From Thermoanaerobaculum sp964488355 (GTDB lineage Bacteria; Acidobacteriota; Thermoanaerobaculia; Thermoanaerobaculales; Thermoanaerobaculaceae): a DNA stretch of 64,000 nucleotides. The notes beneath the pieces are model-generated. The model was not told where the DNA came from. It searched no databases and saw nothing but the letters and a program-made list of their open reading frames with translations. The position numbers and the translations under genes were made by a program. The DNA is taken from assembly GCA_964488355.1 (NCBI GenBank), contig CAZAUJ010000001.1, positions 124,001 through 188,000 of the forward strand, in the 5' to 3' direction. This document shows, piece by piece, positions 31,308 to 38,193 of this stretch. How positions within the stretch are numbered: position 1 is the stretch's first letter; the number at the start of each line of letters is the position of its first letter.

Positions 31308-31550
31308 ATGCTAGAAGCACTTGGAATTTTGCTGCTGGTTGTGCCCCTCTGGCTAATCTTGGCCATGGTGGCCCTGATCCTGCGCGTGCTGCTTTTTCCG
31401 CTGAAGATCTTCTTCCTCTTGCTGCAAATCCTTCTGCCCGCCGTCGGGCTGGTGTTGCTTTTGGCGCTCGGTGTGCCGTTCTTACTGCTTGCCTTGCCCT
31501 TGCTGCTGGTTGGCCTGGTCTTCGCCGGCTTGATCAACCTGCTGGGTTAA
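31308..31550 (+). CDS. Small hydrophobic membrane protein
   Basis: 80 aa, almost entirely hydrophobic, with two to three membrane helices (LEALGILLLVVPLWLILAM and further). Codon third positions are G/C-rich as in neighbouring genes, which supports it being real. No family recognised. No clear Shine-Dalgarno. It is divergent from the PBP gene, and its 3' end runs 69 nt into the antisense of the neighbouring secreted-protein gene. Confidence 0.65.
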   Translation: MLEALGILLLVVPLWLILAMVALILRVLLFPLKIFFLLLQILLPAVGLVLLLALGVPFLLLALPLLLVGLVFAGLINLLG

Positions 31551-32771
31551 GGGCTCTTCCAGCACAGGGGTGGCAAACAGCAGCGCCAAAAGCCCGGGCT
31601 TGGTCAGCGCATAAACCCGTACCTGCGTCGGCTCCCTCTGTGGTTCGCAGCTCCACAGCAACTGAGCTGGCCCCCCTTCGGTGGTAGGCAGCAGCTCCCG
31701 CTGGCGAAGCACCGGGCCCTTGGCGTCCGTGCCCCACAGCTCCACCAGGTAGGCGTCCACGCTGGCCTGCTCTTCCACGCTCCAGGCCAGCTGCCAAACC
31801 CCATCCTCATGTGCCACCTCTACGCTTCCGAGCCGAACAGGCCAGTCACGCAGGTTACGCCAGGCCAAGCTGGCCACACCCTCCCCAGGCAGGCTCAGCA
31901 AGCCCAGCAGCACCTGCCGCACCCCCCACCTGGGCACCGCGAGCTCTTGACCCGCTTCCAAGGTCGCCACGTCGAAGCGACCGTCTTGGTAAAGCACCAC
32001 AACCCGCGCTGAGGCTTGACGCAGCCGGCTGGCATAAATGGCGACAGCGTCGCTGTCAGACACCAACTCCAACCAGCGCAGCTGCGGCCGGACAAAGCGA
32101 AACAGGGCGTCGTCGTTGAGGGTTTCCCCTTTGCTCCAGGTTGCCGGTGGCACGGTGAAGCCGAGCTTGTTTGGGGCCAGCAGGCCGGCCAAAACCACCT
32201 CCCACAAGCTGGCTTCCAAGGCCTCAGGTGGCCAGAGCTTTGCTGCCAGTGCCCAAGGGTCGGATTCTTCCGCCAGCTCCCGCAGGCCGTCGTCGCCGCG
32301 AGTTCGCCACACCAGCTCCATGAGCGCGGTGCCTTCCACCTCACCGGCCACAAGACGGCGTTGCCACCCAGCCTCCCATTGCCGGCGCAGTGCCGATCCT
32401 GGCGGCGCCAGGTGAGCTGCAACCAAGCTAGCTGCCGCCTCGCTGGCGGCTGTCCGTCCCAAGGCCTTGCGCACCACCCCCTGCACCAAAACGAACACCT
32501 GGTCCTCCGCTCCCAGGGAGGTGGGCAAGAGCACGTCCGCGTTGGGGAGGGTGGCGTCCCAAGGGTTGGCTGTCAGCCGCACCCGCAGGTGGTTGACGGG
32601 CCAACCCCTCTGGCGAAGGGTGGCCAAAGTTTGCTCGGCGGTGGCGACGGCAGCCGCACCCCCTGGCACCGGCTCCACCTCCAGCACAGCACCCGATGGG
32701 CTGGTTCGTGGGGTGGCCATGGCTACCTGGGCGGCAGTAAGCAGGGCTACGCTACAGAGCAATTGCTTCAT
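31482..32771 (-). CDS. Secreted protein of unknown function
   Basis: 429 aa with signal peptide (MKQLLCSVALLTAAQVAMA). The middle region is predicted helical with conserved-looking blocks (WQRRLVAGEVEGTALMELVWRT) and resembles the extracytoplasmic peptidase-like proteins sometimes seen near PP2C genes, but I see no catalytic motif. The C-terminal half has Ig-like or FN3-like strands (VWQLAWSVEEQASVDAYLVEL). It follows the PP2C gene with its own strong promoter. The Gln-rich tail (last 20 codons) is antisense to the small membrane protein gene. Confidence 0.7.
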   Translation of the reverse strand: MKQLLCSVALLTAAQVAMATPRTSPSGAVLEVEPVPGGAAAVATAEQTLATLRQRGWPVNHLRVRLTANPWDATLPNADVLLPTSLGAEDQVFVLVQGVVRKALGRTAASEAAASLVAAHLAPPGSALRRQWEAGWQRRLVAGEVEGTALMELVWRTRGDDGLRELAEESDPWALAAKLWPPEALEASLWEVVLAGLLAPNKLGFTVPPATWSKGETLNDDALFRFVRPQLRWLELVSDSDAVAIYASRLRQASARVVVLYQDGRFDVATLEAGQELAVPRWGVRQVLLGLLSLPGEGVASLAWRNLRDWPVRLGSVEVAHEDGVWQLAWSVEEQASVDAYLVELWGTDAKGPVLRQRELLPTTEGGPAQLLWSCEPQREPTQVRVYALTKPGLLALLFATPVLEEPLTQQVDQAGEDQANQQQGQGKQ

Positions 32772-32777
32772 GATGTT

Positions 32778-32806
32778 ATGCTAGGGCCTCTGGCCGCCAC
32801 CGTCAA
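32778..32806 (-). promoter_or_regulatory. Strong promoter, leaderless geometry
   Basis: Minus strand: TTGACG (32801-32806), a 17-nt spacer, TAGCAT (32778-32783), then 6 nt to the ATG at 32771. This is the cleanest example of a leaderless start in the window, since both hexamers and spacing are near consensus and no Shine-Dalgarno is present. Confidence 0.6.
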
Positions 32807-32816
32807 GCTGCCCCTA

Positions 32817-33644
32817 TCAATCCCCAGCGGTTGTTAACGCCTCGGTCTCGTACTGTGCCCGCTCCCCCAGCCGGTCATCGAGGCTCACGCGCACCAGCAC
32901 AACGGTGACGTTATCTATGCCACCATGGCCGTTGGCGGCAGCGACCAAGCGATGGGCCGCCAACCCCAAACCGGGAGAGCTGACCACAATCTCTTCGATC
33001 TCTGTGTCCTCCACCATGGTGTTGAGCCCGTCAGAGCACAGCAGCACCAGGTCACCATCGGCCAACTCCAGCTCCAGGAAATCCACCGAGGGCTCCTGTG
33101 CTCCGCCGATGGCCCGGGTGACCACGTTCTTGAGGGGATGGTGGCGCGCGGCTTCCTCTGTAAGCAAGCCGGCCACAACCTGTTCGTGCACCCAAGAGTG
33201 GTCCGACGTGAGCAGCTGCAATCGCCCATCCCTCAGAAGGTATGCCCGGCTGTCGCCCACATGGGCCACGGTGAGCACAGCCCGCTTTTCGTCAATCAGG
33301 GCCGCCACCACCGTTGCTCCCATGCCCTTCAGCTCGACCGACTGCTCCACCGCCGCCATAACCCGGTGATGGGCGGCTGCGATAGCCTGGGCCAAGCGGT
33401 TGGCATTAAGGGACAGCCTCACCTGCCAGTGTTCTGGCCAGGTTTTGTCTTCGTGTTCGCGGGTGGCTTCCACCAGGCTTTCAATTTCCTTCACCGCAAG
33501 GTCTGAGGCCACCTCGCCGGCGGCATGGCCACCCATACCGTCAGCCACCACGAACAAGCCCAAATCTTCCCGGATGAGGAACGCGTCCTCGTTTTGTTGC
33601 CTTTTTAGCCCGCGGTCGGTAATGCCAAAAGATTCAACGCGCAA
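32817..33644 (-). CDS. PP2C-type serine/threonine phosphatase
   Basis: 275 aa. Stp1-like PPM phosphatase. Metal-binding motifs: RGLKRQQNEDAFL, VVADGMGGHAAGE, VAHVGDSRAYLLRDG, LLCSDGL and GGIDNVTVVLVR. Predicted to dephosphorylate Ser/Thr-phosphoproteins; no cognate kinase gene is in the window. It starts at TTG 33644, 14 nt after the J-domain gene, with GGGGGGTGAAGG before it. Last gene of the RodZ-HEAT-J operon. Confidence 0.95.
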   Translation of the reverse strand: MRVESFGITDRGLKRQQNEDAFLIREDLGLFVVADGMGGHAAGEVASDLAVKEIESLVEATREHEDKTWPEHWQVRLSLNANRLAQAIAAAHHRVMAAVEQSVELKGMGATVVAALIDEKRAVLTVAHVGDSRAYLLRDGRLQLLTSDHSWVHEQVVAGLLTEEAARHHPLKNVVTRAIGGAQEPSVDFLELELADGDLVLLCSDGLNTMVEDTEIEEIVVSSPGLGLAAHRLVAAANGHGGIDNVTVVLVRVSLDDRLGERAQYETEALTTAGD

Positions 33645-33658
33645 GAGCCTTCACCCCC

Positions 33659-34279
33659 CTAGCGCTTCCCGGCCAGCTTTTGCACTTCGGCCAAAAGCAA
33701 TTGTATATCTGGGTCGTCAGGATTCAGTTGCGCCGCTTGTTCGGCAAACCGCTTGGCCCGGAGAACCATGCCCGCCTGCAGGAAGAGCTTGGCGGAGTCG
33801 GCAAAATACGTGGGATTGAGCGGGTCCAAAGCGGTGGCGCGCTCCAACCTTCGCAGACCTTGCTCGAGCTGCCCGATCTGCGCCAAGAACAGGCCAAATT
33901 GGTGCTGAATTTTTGCGTTGCTCGGGTCGTGTCCTTCCGCTTGCACGAAGTACTCGTGGGCCTCACCCATCTGGCCCTGCTTGGCGAGGCCCACAGCTTT
34001 GGCCAACAAAGCCTTGGCCAGCTCCTTTGGATCGAGGCTGGCCGACGGGGTGCGCATGACCAAGCTCTGATCATAACGGGAACGCGTCTCGGGGTTGGCG
34101 AGTACGTTGTACGCTTGCGTGATTTGTTGGAAGCGCCGCTCAGCTTGCGCCTTCTCCTCTGGAGGAAAGCGGTCAGGGTGCAGTTCCCTCGCCAGCCGGC
34201 GAAAGGCGCTGCGAATTTCCTCCGCGCTGGCCTCAGAGCTCACACCCAGGATCTGATAGAAATTAGGTTCTCGTGCCAT
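33659..34279 (-). CDS. J-domain protein with TPR repeats
   Basis: 206 aa. The N-terminal J domain (MAREPNFYQILGVSSEASAEE, HPD motif in ELHPDRFPP) should stimulate a DnaK. Residues about 85-206 contain TPR-like helical pairs (GLRRLERATALDPLNPTYFA, RAKRFAEQAAQLNPDDPD), suggesting a client- or partner-binding scaffold. No G/F or zinc domain, so it is not DnaJ itself. 25 nt after the HEAT gene and 14 nt before the PP2C gene. Confidence 0.9.
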   Translation of the reverse strand: MAREPNFYQILGVSSEASAEEIRSAFRRLARELHPDRFPPEEKAQAERRFQQITQAYNVLANPETRSRYDQSLVMRTPSASLDPKELAKALLAKAVGLAKQGQMGEAHEYFVQAEGHDPSNAKIQHQFGLFLAQIGQLEQGLRRLERATALDPLNPTYFADSAKLFLQAGMVLRAKRFAEQAAQLNPDDPDIQLLLAEVQKLAGKR

Positions 34280-34304
34280 CGCCTCCCCTCAAAGCGAGCC
34301 CATA

Positions 34305-35381
34305 TTACCCCATCACCGCCACCCGCTCCCGCGCTACCCGCCGCACGGGCTCGGGTACGTTGCGATCGCGCGTCAGCTGGCGCAAGTCACGCTCCGACAG
34401 GCGGGAAAGCAGCTGGATAGCAATTGCGGGCGGTGTCCTGGGGTTGAAGACCAAGTTGCGTACCACCCCGTAGCGCCGCAAAAAGCGCTGGCGGCTGGCA
34501 ATGATGCGCAGGGCTTCCTCGTTGACCGAGCGCATACCAGCAATTTGCTCCACCTCTCCTTCCGAAAGCTTGGGGCTGGCCATCACTGCCCTCACTACCA
34601 AGGAGGAGCGGTCTCGCACCAGGATCAGCCGTTCCTCCCTGGTGCCTTTCAAGGCCTGCATGATGCGCTGGTAGGTGTTCATAAGGGCCAGCCGCACGAA
34701 GGCGTCCTGAATTTCCCTTGCCGCTCCCGGTTCGGGCTCGGGCGGTTTCACCGGCTCCACCTCGGGTCCAGGGGGATTGATACCCACTTCCTTCAGCTGC
34801 TCCAAGGCCTCACCGATGGAAGGACCCGGTTCCGGTTGGGGAACCGCCGCTTCATCGGTGGCCGAGGCCCACACGGTGGCTTTCTGCAAGAACTCTTCTT
34901 CGAACTCCCGCAGACGCCGAAGCACGTCGGGCGTCACTTGGGGGTTGGCGCGCAGGTCCTCAACGATTTCCAGACAACCCAAGAGCCTTACCTGGTTGGT
35001 CACCAGGGCGTCCTGAGTCATGGGCGGCGCCACGCGTGCCAACCAGCGCAGCGTTTCGTCCGCGACCCTGGAGTCGCGAATAATTTGTTGCCATAAGCCC
35101 TCATCGCGAAACCATTTGGCCAACAAGTCAATTTCCACCGAGTCCAAATCGGGTAAGGCCAAGGCGTCGCGCGCATGTTCGGGGGTGAAACCAGAAAGCG
35201 TTTCCTGTGCTGCCTGGGCAATTTCGGGGTCACTGTCGCTGGCAAGAAAAACCAAAATGCGCAACAGCTCTTCCCGCGGCACCGGCAAGAAGCCCTGGGC
35301 GGCAAACACGCGCACCGCTCGGCTCACCATGCCCTGGCGAATTCCCTGAAGGAGCTCCTGTGGGGTGGCCAGGCTGCTCAT
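34305..35381 (-). CDS. HEAT-like repeat protein, paralog 1
   Basis: 358 aa, all helical. Two repeat blocks flank a proline/glutamate-rich linker (about 195-225). The C-terminal block, VVRAVMASPKLSEGEVEQIA and VVRNLVFNPRTPPAIAIQLL, resembles the C-terminal part of the protein at 36180-36893, so they look like diverged paralogs. The start at 35381 overlaps the RodZ-like stop (ATGA). No enzymatic motif. Probably a scaffold; function unknown. Confidence 0.8.
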   Translation of the reverse strand: MSSLATPQELLQGIRQGMVSRAVRVFAAQGFLPVPREELLRILVFLASDSDPEIAQAAQETLSGFTPEHARDALALPDLDSVEIDLLAKWFRDEGLWQQIIRDSRVADETLRWLARVAPPMTQDALVTNQVRLLGCLEIVEDLRANPQVTPDVLRRLREFEEEFLQKATVWASATDEAAVPQPEPGPSIGEALEQLKEVGINPPGPEVEPVKPPEPEPGAAREIQDAFVRLALMNTYQRIMQALKGTREERLILVRDRSSLVVRAVMASPKLSEGEVEQIAGMRSVNEEALRIIASRQRFLRRYGVVRNLVFNPRTPPAIAIQLLSRLSERDLRQLTRDRNVPEPVRRVARERVAVMG

Positions 35382-36151
35382 GGCCGCTCCTTGGAGCTCC
35401 TCGCGGGCCTGCGAAAGTGCAGCCGCACGACCTGCCCGTCCCCGCCGGCGGGGGTAAAAGTTTTTTCGCCGAAGCGCACGTTTACCGCCCCGGCGTCACC
35501 TAGAAGCAGCTCGCCTTCCTCACCACGCAACTCGAGCTGCCAGCTGGCGCCCGCCGGTAGCAAGCGGCGCACCGGCGCCTGAGCCTCTTCCCGCCACTCC
35601 ACCCAGCAAGGCCGTCCGCGGCTTTCCACCACCAGTGCTGGGGTGCTGGGCTGCTCCACAGAACGCTCCGCGGCAGCTTCAGCGGTGGGTACCGGCGTTG
35701 GCGCCAACGTGGCTAACAGCGCCCGGGGGGTGGGATGAGCCAGCGAGCTATTCGCCTTTTCCCGCCGTTGTGTCCATAAAAGCACCGCCAGAGCCATGGC
35801 CGCCAGCAGCGCACCCCAAAGCCAGCGCCGCCACGCTTTGGGTTTGACCGCCCCCACCAACACCAGCGGATGGGGTTGGCTGGCTTGCTCCCACTTCTTC
35901 CACAGAACGTCAAAGGTGGTCAGGTAGGGAGTCGGGTCCTCCTGCACCAGGCCCAGGTACTGGCGCAGAAACATGCGGGTGAACACGGGTGGTGGAAGCT
36001 GAGCGAAGGCGCCCGTCTCGAGGGCGTGCAGCGTGTGGGGGGAGATCTTGGTCTTTTGCACAATCGCCTCCAAGCTCACACCCCGAGCGTCACGCAGTTC
36101 CCTCAGGACCCTCCCCAGCTCCTCCGGCGTTGCCGCCACCAGGCTTGCCAT
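35378..36151 (-). CDS. RodZ-like membrane protein
   Basis: 257 aa. N-terminal HTH_25 domain (ATPEELGRVLRELRDARGVSLEAI), one membrane helix near 100-120 (LWGALLAAMALAVLLW) and a C-terminal periplasmic domain with RodZ/DUF4115-like beta strands (CWVEWREEAQAPVRRLLPAG). RodZ links MreB and the elongasome; MreB genes are not in the window. The start MASLV is chosen for the promoter 9 nt upstream. A TTG 3 codons earlier is possible. Confidence 0.88.
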   Translation of the reverse strand: MASLVAATPEELGRVLRELRDARGVSLEAIVQKTKISPHTLHALETGAFAQLPPPVFTRMFLRQYLGLVQEDPTPYLTTFDVLWKKWEQASQPHPLVLVGAVKPKAWRRWLWGALLAAMALAVLLWTQRREKANSSLAHPTPRALLATLAPTPVPTAEAAAERSVEQPSTPALVVESRGRPCWVEWREEAQAPVRRLLPAGASWQLELRGEEGELLLGDAGAVNVRFGEKTFTPAGGDGQVVRLHFRRPARSSKERP

Positions 36152-36160
36152 AGCAGGCAA

Positions 36161-36188
36161 AGTTTACGGTGATTTGTGCCTAGTGCAA
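36161..36188 (-). promoter_or_regulatory. Promoter of the RodZ-HEAT-J-PP2C operon
   Basis: Minus strand: TTGCAC (36183-36188), a 16-nt spacer and TAAACT (36161-36166), 9 nt before the ATG. The -35 hexamer is formed by the last two sense codons of the upstream HEAT gene, so that gene and the operon abut without separating sequence. Confidence 0.5.
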
Positions 36189-36893
36189 GTAGCCCGGCTC
36201 CTGGGCTGAGCGTAACCGCCGTACCCACAGCACCTGATGGGCCAAGTTGCGCACCTGCGACAGCACGTCCGGGTTGTGGGCCAGCTGCTCCAGCTCGCCA
36301 TCGCCAAGGCTCACCAGCAGCGAAAGGGCTAAAGGCACGGGCAACGCCGGGTTGGCCAGGGCCGCCTGCCGCACGGGAACCATGTCCCCCCACTGGCGGT
36401 GGCGAAGCACCAGGCCGAAAACCGCGGGCGAGTTTGTTTCGGCTACCAAGCGAATACAGTGCCCCAAGGCGAACTTGGGGTTTTCCAGCAGCGCGGAAAC
36501 CACCCTCGGCTCTTCCTCTCGGAGGAGTTGGGCGATGACCAAGGGGGTGCCGCTTCGAGCCAACGTGACTTTTTCTCCCAGGCTCAAAAAGGGGAGCCGC
36601 TCCAAAAGCTTGTTTTCCGCCTGACGACGCACGGGAGCCGGTGCCCTCGGGTCCGTGGCCACCTCCAAGAGGTCATGCCAGCCCAACTGGGGAAGCGCGC
36701 GCCATACGAAATTGCGGGGACAGAAAGGGTGCCGCACAAGAGCTGCCAGAAGGCGGTGGCGACTGGTGACCCAGGGACAAGCGGCCACAGCTTCCACAAA
36801 GGCAGCACTGCACGAAGGCGAGCGCAGGGCGCGAACGATTTGCAGCTCATCATTCACTTCGCCCCGGCTCAGCGCTGCCAGCAGCTCGCGCAT
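36180..36893 (-). CDS. HEAT-like repeat protein, paralog 2
   Basis: 237 aa, helical, no membrane segment. Repeats such as RLLAALVRHPFCPRNFVWRAL and LLREEEPRVVSALLENPKFALG fit HEAT/ARM-like solenoids. It resembles the C-terminal half of the 34305-35381 protein (VVSALLENPK; VRQAALANPALPVPLALSLL). The ATG at 36893 has GAGGGG 5 nt upstream. It ends 28 nt before the RodZ-like start and is divergent from the lipoprotein gene. Function unknown. Confidence 0.8.
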   Translation of the reverse strand: MRELLAALSRGEVNDELQIVRALRSPSCSAAFVEAVAACPWVTSRHRLLAALVRHPFCPRNFVWRALPQLGWHDLLEVATDPRAPAPVRRQAENKLLERLPFLSLGEKVTLARSGTPLVIAQLLREEEPRVVSALLENPKFALGHCIRLVAETNSPAVFGLVLRHRQWGDMVPVRQAALANPALPVPLALSLLVSLGDGELEQLAHNPDVLSQVRNLAHQVLWVRRLRSAQEPGYLH

Positions 36894-36990
36894 GGTTTCC
36901 CCTCGCTTCCATGTTAGTGCCAGGGAAGCTGGTTGGCTAGGGGAAGCAGACGGGGAAGCTTCCACCTGCTAAACTGAAAGAGAGGCAGGC

Positions 36991-38193
36991 ATGGGAGAGC
37001 AGCAGAGGGTGGGTCTCGTGAGGCGTTTTCCCCGTGGAGCGAGGTTGGGCCTACTTTTCGCCCTCTGCGGGTGCCAGGACCAGGGCGCCGAGCCAGGTCT
37101 TGTCCTGCTCACCTCGCTGCCCGCTAACGGAGTCGAAGCCTTGTACCGCGAGGTGGTAGATGCCTCCGAGCCGCTGGCGCCCGTGCCTGTGGAGGTTCGC
37201 TCGGTCCCTCCTCGGGTGCTGCAGGAAATGGTGGTGGCCTTCAATCCCCAGCAGGGTCCCAGCCAGTGGGACCTGGCCTTGGTCCCCAGCACCTGGCTGG
37301 AACAGCTGGAGCGGCAGCAGGCCATTCGTGAGGTGCCCCTCCACCACTGGCACAACCTGCAAGGCAGCCTCTCGCCATTGGCTTTGCTCGCGGTGAGCCG
37401 CGCTGGTAAGGCGCTCGCCTACCCGTTGACGGCCGAGGTGCCCATCTTTTTTTACAATCCCCGTTTTTTCCCCCACTTGCCCACCTCGCTGGCCGCGGTG
37501 GCGCGCCAGGATCTGCCGCCCGGAACCTTACCTTTGGCTTTGGACCTTAATGATCTGGGCTTGACCATCTCTTTGCTGGCATCGGCCCTCAAAACCGAGG
37601 GCCTTGTCGACCCAGGGGACGTGGCGCGGGCGTGGGAGCACTTCGCCGCCGTGGTGGGCACCGCTTTCGTTGAGGCGGAGGCGTGGAGCCTGTGGGTAGC
37701 CCCGGGGAATCTCTCACCGCAGGTCCAGCTATTTGCCGAAGGCAAGCTCGCTGCCTTTGCTGGGGAGCTTTGGGCCCTGGCGATGCTGCAAAAGCTGCAG
37801 GTGCCCTTCGCCACCGCTTCCTTGCCGCCTGTGTGCGAAGACTGCCCGTCCCCCCGGCCATGGGCAAAGGTGAGCAGCTTGGTGGTAAGCGCTTCCTGCC
37901 CCTATCCCGACCTGGCTCAGGCCCTGGCCTTGGAGCTGGCCAGCTCGCCGCGCAATGTCACGCTGAACCGCCTATTGGGCACGTTGCCGGTTCTGGGCGG
38001 CGAAGCAACGGCAAGCACGCTGGCCGAAAACCCGGAACTGCTGGGTCCGCTGCAGGCCCTCGCCGGGGCGCGGCTGGCGCCGGAGGAGCGGGAGGGAAGA
38101 GCCTTGAGCGAAGCATGGGAACGTCAGCTGCTGGCGCTGGCGGGGAGTACCGCTCTCATGGGAGGCGCGCCCATTCGGAGGGCCAGGCCGTGA
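36991..38193 (+). CDS. Extracellular solute-binding lipoprotein
   Basis: 400 aa with a lipobox (LFALCGC, Cys28), so it is probably membrane-anchored. The fold is that of MalE-family (family 1) binding proteins: two lobes with YPLTAEVPIFFYNPRFF and FAEGKLAAFAGELWALAML. No ABC permease or ATPase genes lie next to it. Its stop overlaps the start of a membrane HD-GYP gene (GTGA), so it may be a sensor partner. TAAACT at 36970-36975 is a possible -10, with AGAGG near 36980 as ribosome site. Confidence 0.85.
   Translation: MGEQQRVGLVRRFPRGARLGLLFALCGCQDQGAEPGLVLLTSLPANGVEALYREVVDASEPLAPVPVEVRSVPPRVLQEMVVAFNPQQGPSQWDLALVPSTWLEQLERQQAIREVPLHHWHNLQGSLSPLALLAVSRAGKALAYPLTAEVPIFFYNPRFFPHLPTSLAAVARQDLPPGTLPLALDLNDLGLTISLLASALKTEGLVDPGDVARAWEHFAAVVGTAFVEAEAWSLWVAPGNLSPQVQLFAEGKLAAFAGELWALAMLQKLQVPFATASLPPVCEDCPSPRPWAKVSSLVVSASCPYPDLAQALALELASSPRNVTLNRLLGTLPVLGGEATASTLAENPELLGPLQALAGARLAPEEREGRALSEAWERQLLALAGSTALMGGAPIRRARP

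Noticed and set aside
37683..38189. N-terminal extension of the HD-GYP gene
   Set aside because: The extra 169 codons lie inside the lipoprotein gene in another frame and are low-complexity; the GTG at 38190 forms a GTGA overlap.
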